DNA from: Acidobacteriota bacterium
Lineage (GTDB): Bacteria; Acidobacteriota; Vicinamibacteria; Vicinamibacterales; 2-12-FULL-66-21
Length of the DNA stretch: 20,026 nt
Assembly: GCA_013362195.1 (NCBI GenBank)
Contig: JABFWM010000233.1
Span: 1-20,026, forward strand
Direction of reading: 5' to 3'
The position numbers and the translations under genes were made by a program. The notes beneath the pieces are model-generated. The model saw only the letters and a list, made by a program, of their open reading frames with translations. It did no database searches and was not told where the DNA came from. This document shows positions 7,803 through 15,367 of the stretch, piece after piece (the stretch's first letter is position 1; each line of letters begins with the position of its first letter).

Positions 7803-10042
7803 TCGATGTTCTGCTCGTGTGCCTGGCGCTCGTCGCCCATGCCGCGGCGCAAGCGGCCGCGCCGTCCGCCGTCGTGCGGTCCGAATTCATCTACGACCGC
7901 GCACCGTTCCCCTCGGCGCACGCGTCGACGATCGTCGAGACCCGCGACGGGCTCGTCGCCGCATGGTTCGGCGGCACGAAGGAGCGCGCGCCCGACGTCG
8001 GCATCTGGGTCTCGCACTACGAGCAGAACGCCTGGTCGCCGCCGGTCGAAGTCGCCAACGGCGTGCAACCGGACGGCACGCGGCTGCCGTGCTGGAACCC
8101 CGTGCTGTTCCAGCCGTCGACCGGCCCGCTCATCCTCTTTTATAAGGTGGGTCCGAGCCCCTCGGAGTGGTGGGGACTGGCACGCACGTCGAGCGACGGC
8201 GGACGCACGTGGTCGGCGCCCGTCAAGCTGCCGGACGGGATTCTCGGTCCGATTCGCGCGAAGCCGGTCGAGCTCACGCCCGGTGTGCTGCTGGCGGGGT
8301 CGAGTACCGAACATGCCGGCTGGGTCGTGCACGTGGAACGGTACTCGGGGCCCTTCACCGCGGAATCTCTCGGCGCCGCCTCCGCATGGCAGGCCACCGG
8401 TCCGCTGAACGACGCGCGGGACTTCGGCGCGATTCAGCCGACGATTCTCGTGCACTCGGTGACGGCGCTCGAGATCCTCTCCCGCAGCCGTCAGGGTGTC
8501 ATCACGCAGGCGTGGAGCGACGACGGCGGCCGCACGTGGACGCCGATGACACGGACAACGCTGCCGAATCCGAGCGCGGGGATCGACAGCGTCAAGCTCG
8601 CCGATGGACGGTTCCTGCTCGTCTACAACCCGTCAGCGACCTCGCGCGGCACGCTCGCGATCGCGGTGTCCACCGACGGCAAGGCATGGCGCCCGGCCCT
8701 CACGCTCGAGGATGACGAGGGCGAATATTCGTATCCGGCGATGATTCAGACGCGCGACGGCGCCGTCCACGTCACCTACACCTGGAAGCGCGAGCGCATC
8801 AAGCACGTCGTGCTCGACCCGGCGCGGCTCGGTGCGCAGACGCAAACGTCCGATACGAATCTCGGATCCGACGCGAACGGCAATCCGCTGCGGCGCGCGG
8901 TCAAGACCGGCCACGTCTCGAACTACGACGAATCGAAGGTCCGGCCCTACACGTTGCCGGACCCGCTCGTGCTCGCGAGCGGCGTGCCCGTGCGCGACGC
9001 GCGCACGTGGATGCGCGTGCGGCGGCCGGAGATCATCACGCTGTACGAGCGCGACATCTACGGCCGCATACCGACGAAGACGCCAAAGGTCACGTGGCAA
9101 GTTTCGGAGACGGATCCGGCCGCGAAAGACGGCACCGCGATTCGGAAGCGGGTCATCGGCACCATCGGTGCAGCGATGAACGCGCCGCGCATGGCGCTCA
9201 CGATCGTGACGCCGTCCAGGGTCAAGACGCCGGTGCCGCTCATCCTGCTCGTCAACTTTGGCGGGGGAGCCCAGGCGGCAGCGAATCCGCTGGCGGGAGA
9301 GCCGCCGGTCGCCGCCGACATCCTCGCGCGCGGCTGGGGCTATGCGATGGTCGTCTATACGGACATCCAGCCCGATCGGAACAACACGTTCGATCAGGGT
9401 GTGATTGGCGCGACGCTGACGTCAGCTGAGGCGCGTCCCGCGCCCGACGAGTGGGGCGCCATCGGCGCCTGGGCGTGGGGCGTCAGCCGCATCATCGACT
9501 ACTTCGAAACCGATGCGTCAGTGGACGCGAAACGGATCGCGCTGTTCGGCCATTCGCGTCTTGGCAAGACCGCCTTGTGGGCGTCGGCGCTCGACGAGCG
9601 GGTGGCCGCCGTCTATGCGAGCTGCTCGGGTGAGATGGGCGCCGCGCTCGCGCGGCGCGACTGGGGTGAAACGATTGACGACATGGCGCAGAGCTTCCCG
9701 TATTGGTTCGCGGGCAGCTTCCCGCAGTACGTCGGACGCTGGAACGAGATGCCGGTCGACGCACACATGCTCATCGCGTTGAGCGCGCCGCGCCCCGTGT
9801 TCGTTACCGGCGGCACGAAGGATCAGTGGGCGGATCCGAAGGGCATGTTCCTCGCGGAAGTGGCCGCGGGCCCGGTGTATCGGCTGCTGGGGAAGAAGGA
9901 CCTGGGCGTGACCGAGCTGCCGCCGCTCGACACGCCCGTGATCAACGGGGAGCTTGGCTGGCACTATCACACCGGCGGGCACGCGGCCACGCCGGACGAC
10001 TGGAAAGCCTTCGTCGCGTTCCTCGCCAAATACTTCACGTGA
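7799..10042 (+). CDS. Exported fusion of sialidase-like BNR domain and CE15 glucuronoyl esterase
   Basis: 747 aa. A signal peptide (MIDVLLVCLALVAHAAAQAA) is followed by a BNR/sialidase-like beta-propeller (about residues 25-355) with Asp boxes SSDGGRTWSAP, SDDGGRTWTPM and STDGKAWRPA, and a typical family ending KRERIKHVVLDPARL. From about residue 360 a complete mature CE15 domain begins (NGNPLRRAVKTGHVSNYDES, YTLPDPLVL, RRPEIITLYERDIYG), with nucleophile Ser586 in FGHSRLGK, the segment SGEMGAALARRDWGET, and candidate catalytic His724 or His728 in GWHYHTGGHAATPDDW. CE15 enzymes cleave esters between glucuronic acid side chains of xylan and lignin alcohols. The BNR domain's substrate is uncertain; many such proteins are not true sialidases. 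The frame is continuous across the junction, where the esterase's own signal peptide is absent. It is coupled to the MFS gene upstream, suggesting release of a sugar acid outside and its import. Confidence 0.88.
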   Translation: MIDVLLVCLALVAHAAAQAAAPSAVVRSEFIYDRAPFPSAHASTIVETRDGLVAAWFGGTKERAPDVGIWVSHYEQNAWSPPVEVANGVQPDGTRLPCWNPVLFQPSTGPLILFYKVGPSPSEWWGLARTSSDGGRTWSAPVKLPDGILGPIRAKPVELTPGVLLAGSSTEHAGWVVHVERYSGPFTAESLGAASAWQATGPLNDARDFGAIQPTILVHSVTALEILSRSRQGVITQAWSDDGGRTWTPMTRTTLPNPSAGIDSVKLADGRFLLVYNPSATSRGTLAIAVSTDGKAWRPALTLEDDEGEYSYPAMIQTRDGAVHVTYTWKRERIKHVVLDPARLGAQTQTSDTNLGSDANGNPLRRAVKTGHVSNYDESKVRPYTLPDPLVLASGVPVRDARTWMRVRRPEIITLYERDIYGRIPTKTPKVTWQVSETDPAAKDGTAIRKRVIGTIGAAMNAPRMALTIVTPSRVKTPVPLILLVNFGGGAQAAANPLAGEPPVAADILARGWGYAMVVYTDIQPDRNNTFDQGVIGATLTSAEARPAPDEWGAIGAWAWGVSRIIDYFETDASVDAKRIALFGHSRLGKTALWASALDERVAAVYASCSGEMGAALARRDWGETIDDMAQSFPYWFAGSFPQYVGRWNEMPVDAHMLIALSAPRPVFVTGGTKDQWADPKGMFLAEVAAGPVYRLLGKKDLGVTELPPLDTPVINGELGWHYHTGGHAATPDDWKAFVAFLAKYFT

Positions 10043-10526
10043 GTTGACGGAGCAGCGCGTCCGCGGCGTCGATCTCGTTGTCGCTGAAGACGCGGATGCC
10101 GTGCTGTTGAAGGAGCGCGGCGGTGACGCCAGGGACGCCGACACGTGCGCCCGTGAACGTGCCGTCATAGCTGAACGTCGTCCCGCACGACGGGCTGCCG
10201 TCCTTGAGCACCGCGACGCGGATGTGCGCGTCGCGTGCGGCGGCCAGCGCCGCCTCGGCACCGTGGACGAAATTTGCGGTCACGTCGCCGCCGTCACGCG
10301 TCTGGACCAGCGCGATCCGTTTCCACACGCCATGGCCGCCTGCGCCGCCGACGATCTCCGCGGGCGGGCGCGGCGTCGGCAGGCCGCCGTCGCGTTCCGG
10401 GCAGACCGCGACGATCCGTCCTTCGTCTCGCCAGCGGCGCAGCACGGGATGCTCCACACGCGCGTCGCCGCCGTGATAGCGCACCTTCGCGCCGAGGAGG
10501 CACGCGCTGACGAGGACTCTCTCCAC
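10035..10526 (-). CDS. DUF523 family protein (YbbK-like)
   Basis: 163 aa, GTG start at 10526. It matches the DUF523 family over its whole length: the N-terminal VSACLLGAKVRYHGGDAR, then VAVCPERDGGLPTPRPPAEI, and the C-terminal LKDGSPSCGTTFSYDGTFTG. The three cysteine motifs (SACLLG, VCPE, GSPSCG) are the conserved features. Function is not established; the cysteines may bind a metal or take part in thiol chemistry. The start is supported by a TACGCT box exactly 6 nt upstream (leaderless pattern) rather than a ribosome site. The 3' end overlaps the convergent fusion gene by 8 bp, where the palindrome TCACGTGA supplies both stop codons. Confidence 0.88.
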   Translation of the reverse strand: MERVLVSACLLGAKVRYHGGDARVEHPVLRRWRDEGRIVAVCPERDGGLPTPRPPAEIVGGAGGHGVWKRIALVQTRDGGDVTANFVHGAEAALAAARDAHIRVAVLKDGSPSCGTTFSYDGTFTGARVGVPGVTAALLQQHGIRVFSDNEIDAADALLRQLT

Positions 10527-10532
10527 AGGCCC

Positions 10533-10538
10533 AGCGTA
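10533..10538 (-). promoter_or_regulatory. Extended -10 box for DUF523, leaderless arrangement
   Basis: The minus strand reads TGCTACGCT, a TGn-TAnnnT extended -10, followed by 6 nt and the GTG start at 10526. The palindrome at 10556-10568 sits where the -35 element would be. Confidence 0.5.
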
Positions 10539-10555
10539 GCACTGGCCGGAACGCC

Positions 10556-10568
10556 GGGTCTCAGACCC
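10556..10568. promoter_or_regulatory. 13-bp palindrome GGGTCTCAGACCC in the divergent DUF523/EF-P region
   Basis: GGGTCT-C-AGACCC is a perfect inverted repeat with a single central base. It lies about 18 bp upstream of the DUF523 -10 box and could be an operator or a recurring intergenic motif. Only one copy is seen in this window. Confidence 0.4.
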
Positions 10569-10632
10569 TGCCTACGTATGCTGGCCCTGCGCCGCTCTCG
10601 TCCTTCGTCTTGGCCCGTTGCCCCACGGTGTG

Positions 10633-10680
10633 CGCCCTTCGCCGTTCGCCACGCGCCCCCCACGCCCTTCGCCCCTCGCT
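10633..10680. repeat. Pyrimidine-rich degenerate repeat (CGCCCTTCGCC)
   Basis: The 11-mer CGCCCTTCGCC occurs at 10633 and again at 10663, with further TTCGCC and CCTCGC fragments between and after, making a C/T-rich low-complexity stretch upstream of the EF-P promoter. It resembles a decayed short tandem repeat. No coding function is apparent. Confidence 0.45.
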
Positions 10681-10694
10681 CCACGCACATCGAC

Positions 10695-10700
10695 GATAAT
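10695..10700 (+). promoter_or_regulatory. -10 box for EF-P gene, leaderless arrangement
   Basis: GATAAT (five of six matches to TATAAT) is followed by 6 nt (GACTCC) and the ATG at 10707. There is no Shine-Dalgarno sequence, so the mRNA is probably leaderless. Confidence 0.5.
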
Positions 10701-10706
10701 GACTCC

Positions 10707-11282
10707 ATGGCAGCTCTCCTTGAAGCAATCGAGATCAAGCGGAAGATGTACTTCGAGTACGAAGGCGCGCCCTATCACTGCCTCGACGTCGACGTGTCGA
10801 AGCCAACCGCGCGCGGCGGGCAGACGCTGGTGCGGCTCAAGATGCGCAATCTCCTGACCCGCGCCGTCTTCGACAAGACCTTCAAGGCGGGTGAGAAGTT
10901 CAGCGAGCCCGACCTCGCGGTCATCTCCGCGACCTATCTCTACGCCGACGGCGACGGCTGCCACTTCATGGACCAGGACACCTACGAAACGCTGACGCTG
11001 CGCGACGAGGTGGTCGGCGACGATCGCGAGCTGCTGGTCGACAATCTTCCGGTGCAGATCCAGAAATACAACGGCAATCCGATCGGCGTGCAGTTCCCGC
11101 CGCATGTCGAGCTGACGGTGACGCACACCGAGCCGGGCGTCCGCGGTGACACCGCCAGCGGCGGCGTGACGAAGCAGGCGACGCTCGAAACGGGCCTCTC
11201 GATCCGCGTGCCGCTCTTCATCAAGGAAGGCGAGAAGGTGAAGGTGCACACCGAGACGCGGGAATTCGCGGGACGGGCCTGA
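10707..11282 (+). CDS. efp: Elongation factor P (EfpL/YeiP-like loop)
   Basis: 191 aa, the normal three-domain EF-P length. Domain I (residues 1-65) begins AALLEAIEIKRKMYFEYEGA and contains the tip loop SKPTARGGQT. Domains II-III follow, ending in the classical GVRGDTASGG, KQATLETGLSIRVPLF and EGEKVKVHTETREFAGRA. EF-P enters the ribosomal E site and relieves stalling at polyproline. In E. coli EF-P the loop is KPGKGQ, with a lysine that is modified. Here the loop is one residue longer with Arg36 at the tip, matching the PTARG loop of E. coli YeiP (EfpL). The C-terminal domain looks more like ordinary EF-P. The protein is therefore an EF-P homologue with an EfpL-type loop, and a Lys-modifying EpmAB system would not be expected to act on it. 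The gene stands alone, divergent from DUF523. Confidence 0.92.
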   Translation: MAALLEAIEIKRKMYFEYEGAPYHCLDVDVSKPTARGGQTLVRLKMRNLLTRAVFDKTFKAGEKFSEPDLAVISATYLYADGDGCHFMDQDTYETLTLRDEVVGDDRELLVDNLPVQIQKYNGNPIGVQFPPHVELTVTHTEPGVRGDTASGGVTKQATLETGLSIRVPLFIKEGEKVKVHTETREFAGRA

Positions 11283-11299
11283 TCGACTCACTTTCCCCC

Positions 11300-11328
11300 T
11301 TGTCGCGCCGCGCCGAATGGCCGATGAT
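11300..11328 (+). promoter_or_regulatory. Possible sigma70-type promoter of the TonB receptor
   Basis: TTGTCG (11300-11305), a 17-bp spacer and GATGAT (11323-11328) form a plausible -35/-10 pair. The predicted start near 11335 leaves a leader of about 40 nt, with an AAAAGG purine stretch before the ATG at 11374. Confidence 0.35.
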
Positions 11329-11373
11329 GCGCGCGGCGGGTCCGTCTGCTTGCCTGCCAGAAAAGGCACACCG

Positions 11374-14300
11374 ATGCGCATCAGGCATTTGCTGCTGGTC
11401 CTTGCCGCGTTGTCGACCCTGAGCCGCCCGTCCAGCGCGCAGACCCAGATCACCACCGGCGTCATCGAAGGCATCGTCGCCGACACGAGCGGTGCGGTGC
11501 TGCCGGGCGTCGACGTGGAGGTGCGGAACGTCGAGACCAACTTCCGGCGCACGCTGGTGACCGATCGTGACGGCCGCTTCGCGGCGCTGCAGCTGCCGCC
11601 CGGCATCTACACCGTCACGTTCACGATCGCGAACTTCGCGACGCACGTGCAGGAGGACGTCCGCGTCACCGTCGGTGAAGCGGTGCGCGTGAGTCCGACG
11701 ATGAAGTTGTCGGGGGTGGCCGAGACCGTGACGGTCTCGACCCAGGCGCAGGCCGTCGATTCGAGCCGCGTGGCCGTCGCGAGCACGTTGAACGAGCGGA
11801 CCATCGAGACGACGCCCATCCTCGGACGCAAGTTCGAGGATCTGCTGACGCTGACCCCGGGCGTCAGCATCGTGCAGGGGCCCGACGGCGACGAGATCAC
11901 GTTCGCGGGCCAGCGCGGGGTCTTCAACAACATCAGCCTCGACGGCGGCGACTACAACAACGGGTTTTTCGGCGAGCAGATGGGCGGCCAGCGTGCGGCC
12001 ATCGACATCACGCTCGAAGCGGTCAAGGAATTTCAGGTGGTGGCCACCGGCGCGAACGCGGAGTTCGGCCGGACGGCCGGCGGCGTGGTGAACGTGATCA
12101 CCAAGTCGGGCACGAATGACGTGAAGGGGAGTCTCTTCCACTACCAGCGCCTCGAGGGGCTCACATCGCACACCTCGGACGGCAAGCCGCTCACGGATTT
12201 CCATCGCGAACAGTTCGGCGGCACCGTTGGTGGGCCGGTGGTCAGGGACCGCGCCTTCTATTTTGTCGCGCTCGAAGGGATCCGCGACCACCTGGTGCGG
12301 CCGAATCTGTCGGAGCCGATCGGCGCGCCGTGCCCCGTCGCGGCGCCGACGCTCGCCAACGAGGGCCTGATCAACGGCAGCGAAGACTGCCAGCGCCTGG
12401 CGTTGTTGAACTTCTTTCAGCTGCGCCGCGGCGCGAACGAGGGCGTCCCGGTGACGCACAGCATCCGCAACGATGCGGTGCTCGCGAAACTGGATGCCAG
12501 CCTCAGCTCACGGCACAACCTGTCGGTGTCGGACAACTTCGACTACTCGAAGAATCCCAACCAGACGTTCGACGTGCCGACCTACGGCAGTTCGGCGAAC
12601 GGCACGGAAGGGCCGTCGAAGATCAACGTCCTCAATGCGAACCTGTTCAGCACGGTCACCGCCACGCAGCTGAACGAACTGCACGTCACCTACTCGCGGG
12701 AGGACCGGCCGCGCTCGGCGGCGCCCTCGTCGATTCCCGCGGACACGGGCGTCGGGTTCGCGCCGTCGTTCCGGTTCGGCAATCCGTTCTTTCTCGCGCC
12801 GAACGTCGACGAGCTGGTCAAGCGTTTTCAGATCAAGGACAACTACTCGATCGTCGCCGGCCGCCACACGATCAAGACCGGCGGTGAATGGCTGCACACC
12901 CGCAACGTGCAGGTCTTCCGCGGCTTCTTCGAAGGGCGTTACCTGTTCGGCAGCGTCCCCGGCTTCCTGCGCTACACGTCCGCTCCCGCCGCCGGCGGGT
13001 TCGGACCGAATACCGTGGAATGCACCGGCAGCGTGTGGGTGACCGCGCCGGCGGCGTGTCCGTCCGGAACGGCGCCGACCGGCGGGCCGCTCTATTTCTA
13101 TCTCCAGAGCAGCAGTCCTGACGGCATCGCCCGCGATGCCGCGGGCGCCTCGGACATCACGAACGAGGAGTTCGCGCTGTTCGTGCAGGACCGCTGGCAG
13201 GTCGGGAACGGCCTGACGCTCGACTACGGCTTCCGGTGGGATGCGCAGCTCATGCCCGAGACCGTCGATCCGCGCACGACCGCGTATGCGGCGTTGCTCG
13301 GCGATCCGCGCTTCCCGTCGGACGGCACGATTCCGGATCAATGGAAGCAGTTCCAGCCGCGGGGCGGGTTTGCGTGGGACGTCGGCGGCGACGGCCACAC
13401 CGTCGTCCGGGGCAGCGCCGGTGTGTTCTACGCGCGACAGAACATGCTGAGCCAGGTCGGATCGGTCACGACCAACGGCATTCAGCAGAAGAGCGACTTC
13501 CGCAACACGTCGTTCGCGTATTTCGCGGACATGCCGGAGTGGCCGAACCTGCTCGCGCCCTCGGCGGTGCCCGCGGGCACGTTCCCGCTGTTCACCGGCG
13601 TGCGCGTCTTCGACCGGAACTATCGCAACCCGCGCATCTACAGCCTGAACGCCGGCATCGAGCGGGCGATCGCGCCCGGCGTGGCGGTGTATGCCGATGT
13701 CACCTACGCGAAAGGCAAGTACCTGACGCGCTTCCTCAACTACAACGTCCACGGCACCGGCGTCGCCGCGGTGCAGCCGCCGAATCGCGACGCCACGGTG
13801 TACAGCGGCGCCAATCCGTTCGAGCCGCAGTTGAGCGATGTGTTCGTGGCGAGCAGCGTCGGGCGATCGAGCTACCGCGGCGTCACGGTCGGCGTGCGCA
13901 AGCGCCTGTCGCAGCGATACCAGTTCGAGGCGAACTACGTGCTCGCCAAGGACGAAGACGACGACTCGAACGAGCGGGATCCGTTCACCGAACGCGTGTT
14001 CAACTTCTACGACCTCGGCCTCGACTATGGTCCGTCCGATCGCGACATCCGGCACAAGTTCAACGCCTACACCTACGTCGAACTGCCGCGGCAGCTGCTG
14101 CTGAACGTCCGCGTGCAGGGGCGCACCGCGCAGCCGATCACCACGTCGCCGCGCGTGCTCGCGGGCGCCGATCGCGGACGCAACTGGGACCGCAAGGACA
14201 ACGCCTACTTTTCGCTGGACTGGCGGCTGCAGCGCGCGTTCCGCCTCGGCGCCTCGTACCAGCTGATCCCGAGCCTGGAGATGTTCAACACCTTCAACAA

Positions 14301-14415
14301 CGCCAACAACGTGAACCCGCTCACGACGCCGGCGTTGTTCAACTTCGACGGGTTTCTGCGTCAGGGCGTGGGCGATCCACGGCAGGTGCAACTGGCGGTG
14401 AAGTTTCAGTTCTGA
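11374..14415 (+). CDS. TonB-dependent receptor with carboxypeptidase-regulatory-like domain (Oar type)
   Basis: 1013 aa. The signal peptide is MRIRHLLLVLAALSTLSRP with cleavage near SSAQ. Residues about 28-110 form a carboxypeptidase regulatory-like Ig fold (GVIEGIVADTSGAVLPGVDV, then DRDGRFAALQLPPGIYTV). The plug domain follows (ILGRKFEDLLTLTPGVS, ISLDGGDYNN, ITLEAVKEFQVVATGANAEF, GRTAGGVVNVITKSGTND). A long beta-barrel ends in the aromatic C-terminal strand VQLAVKFQF, as needed for BAM insertion. It belongs in the outer membrane and imports a large substrate using TonB energy. No SusD-like partner is adjacent, so this is the solitary Oar-like kind that Acidobacteria carry in large numbers; the substrate is unknown. 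The start at 11374 is chosen because it begins the signal peptide; the frame is open further upstream. Confidence 0.94.
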   Translation: MRIRHLLLVLAALSTLSRPSSAQTQITTGVIEGIVADTSGAVLPGVDVEVRNVETNFRRTLVTDRDGRFAALQLPPGIYTVTFTIANFATHVQEDVRVTVGEAVRVSPTMKLSGVAETVTVSTQAQAVDSSRVAVASTLNERTIETTPILGRKFEDLLTLTPGVSIVQGPDGDEITFAGQRGVFNNISLDGGDYNNGFFGEQMGGQRAAIDITLEAVKEFQVVATGANAEFGRTAGGVVNVITKSGTNDVKGSLFHYQRLEGLTSHTSDGKPLTDFHREQFGGTVGGPVVRDRAFYFVALEGIRDHLVRPNLSEPIGAPCPVAAPTLANEGLINGSEDCQRLALLNFFQLRRGANEGVPVTHSIRNDAVLAKLDASLSSRHNLSVSDNFDYSKNPNQTFDVPTYGSSANGTEGPSKINVLNANLFSTVTATQLNELHVTYSREDRPRSAAPSSIPADTGVGFAPSFRFGNPFFLAPNVDELVKRFQIKDNYSIVAGRHTIKTGGEWLHTRNVQVFRGFFEGRYLFGSVPGFLRYTSAPAAGGFGPNTVECTGSVWVTAPAACPSGTAPTGGPLYFYLQSSSPDGIARDAAGASDITNEEFALFVQDRWQVGNGLTLDYGFRWDAQLMPETVDPRTTAYAALLGDPRFPSDGTIPDQWKQFQPRGGFAWDVGGDGHTVVRGSAGVFYARQNMLSQVGSVTTNGIQQKSDFRNTSFAYFADMPEWPNLLAPSAVPAGTFPLFTGVRVFDRNYRNPRIYSLNAGIERAIAPGVAVYADVTYAKGKYLTRFLNYNVHGTGVAAVQPPNRDATVYSGANPFEPQLSDVFVASSVGRSSYRGVTVGVRKRLSQRYQFEANYVLAKDEDDDSNERDPFTERVFNFYDLGLDYGPSDRDIRHKFNAYTYVELPRQLLLNVRVQGRTAQPITTSPRVLAGADRGRNWDRKDNAYFSLDWRLQRAFRLGASYQLIPSLEMFNTFNNANNVNPLTTPALFNFDGFLRQGVGDPRQVQLAVKFQF

Positions 14416-14418
14416 ATC

Positions 14419-14552
14419 GACCGTCTGTGCGCTGACGTACACGGGGAGAACGGAGAGAACGGGGAGAACGCCGTTTAATGTTCTAAGAAAAGTTCGAAGG
14501 CGCGTTTCTCTCCGAGCGACTGCGCTCTCTCCGCGTACGTCAGGTCACGGTC
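14419..14552. repeat. 134-nt imperfect hairpin with 9-bp tandem repeats between convergent genes
   Basis: The left arm CTGACGTACACGGGGAGA (14432-14449) pairs with TCTCTCCGCGTACGTCAG (14526-14543), 16 of 18 positions. Outer GACCGT/ACGGTC (14419, 14547) and inner CGGAGAGAAC with GTTTCTCTCCG (about 14451-14460 and 14504-14514) extend the pairing. The left arm also holds three tandem 9-mers, GGGGAGAAC, GGAGAGAAC and GGGGAGAAC (14443-14469). It lies between the TonB receptor (+) and the HAD gene (-), so it could be a bidirectional terminator or a small non-coding mobile element such as a MITE. No U-tract is seen. Confidence 0.65.
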
Positions 14553-14597
14553 TTAGCTCTTACTTTCGTCGGCGATCGATCTGCGGTGTGCCGCCTA

Positions 14598-15338
14598 TTA
14601 CCCTCGCCGTGACGGCGCCGGGCTCTCGAGCGCCGAGACCAGATCGACGAGATCTGCGAGCGACGCCAGCTCGAACATCCGCTCCCGGGCGGTGTGCGGC
14701 ACCTCCGCATGCTCATGCGCCCAGCTCAGGGCCGCCGGCACGTATATCGCGCGGGCGCCGATCTCGACGACGGGCAGGATGTCGGAGCGCAGCGAGTTCC
14801 CCACCATCAGGAACCGATCGGGTTCGACGTTATGGCGCTCGAGGATGCTCGCGTAGACGCGCGAGGTCTTGTGGCTGACGACCTCGACGAAGTTGAAGGA
14901 CGGCTTCAGCCCCGAGCGTTCGAGCTTCGAGGTCTGATGCAGCAGATCGCCCTTCGTGATCAGCATCACCGGGTGGGTCGCCGCCATCGTGGTGACCGCC
15001 ACGCGGGCGCCATCGAACAATTCGATCTCCTCGCTCAGCATCTCCTTCGCGACCTCGATGACCCCGCCGAGATCGCCGCCGAGCACCCGCCCGCCGGTGA
15101 GCGCAATCGCCGTCTCGATGAGCGACAGCGCAAAGCTCGACACGCCGTAGCCGTAGTAATCGATGTTGCGAATCTCGGTGCGGTTGACGTGCTCCTCGAT
15201 CTCCTCGTGGGTCAGATCCACGCCGGCGGACAGGAGGATCTGGCGGAAGCGTTCGCGGGCGCGACGATAGCTGCGCTCGTTGTGCCACAGCGTATCGTCG
15301 CCGTCGAAGGCGATCAGATCGAAGCCGCGCCGAGCCAT
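14598..15338 (-). CDS. HAD family hydrolase (phosphatase-like)
   Basis: 246 aa with the HAD motifs in order: motif I FDGDDTLW (nucleophile and acid Asp, residues about 10-17), motif II LITKGD (Thr), motif III Lys in VVSHKTSRVYASIL, and motif IV VGNSLRSDILP (Mg2+-binding Asp). The helical cap lies between motifs I and II. The family hydrolyses phosphate monoesters through an aspartyl-phosphate. FDGDDTLW and the YGYGVSSFALSLIETA cap segment resemble the phosphoglycolate phosphatase-like group, but the substrate is not identifiable. The ATG at 15338 has no Shine-Dalgarno sequence and is preceded 8 nt upstream by TACTAT. It is convergent with the TonB receptor and lies 29 nt beyond the DinB-like gene. 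Confidence 0.88.
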   Translation of the reverse strand: MARRGFDLIAFDGDDTLWHNERSYRRARERFRQILLSAGVDLTHEEIEEHVNRTEIRNIDYYGYGVSSFALSLIETAIALTGGRVLGGDLGGVIEVAKEMLSEEIELFDGARVAVTTMAATHPVMLITKGDLLHQTSKLERSGLKPSFNFVEVVSHKTSRVYASILERHNVEPDRFLMVGNSLRSDILPVVEIGARAIYVPAALSWAHEHAEVPHTARERMFELASLADLVDLVSALESPAPSRRG

Positions 15339-15346
15339 GGGTCCCT

Positions 15347-15352
15347 ATAGTA
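15347..15352 (-). promoter_or_regulatory. Possible -10 box of the HAD gene
   Basis: The minus strand reads TACTAT, then 8 nt, then the ATG at 15338. It fits the leaderless spacing seen at other genes here, but it also overlaps the short gap after the upstream DinB-like gene, so co-transcription is possible. Confidence 0.4.
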
Positions 15353-15367
15353 CGGCGGATCCGCCTG

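Noticed and set aside
12508..14442. Minus-strand open frame (644 aa) opposite the TonB receptor
   Set aside because: The composition is that of an antisense shadow (Arg/Val/Glu-rich, no domain), while the plus strand encodes a clear receptor with signal peptide, plug and terminal Phe.
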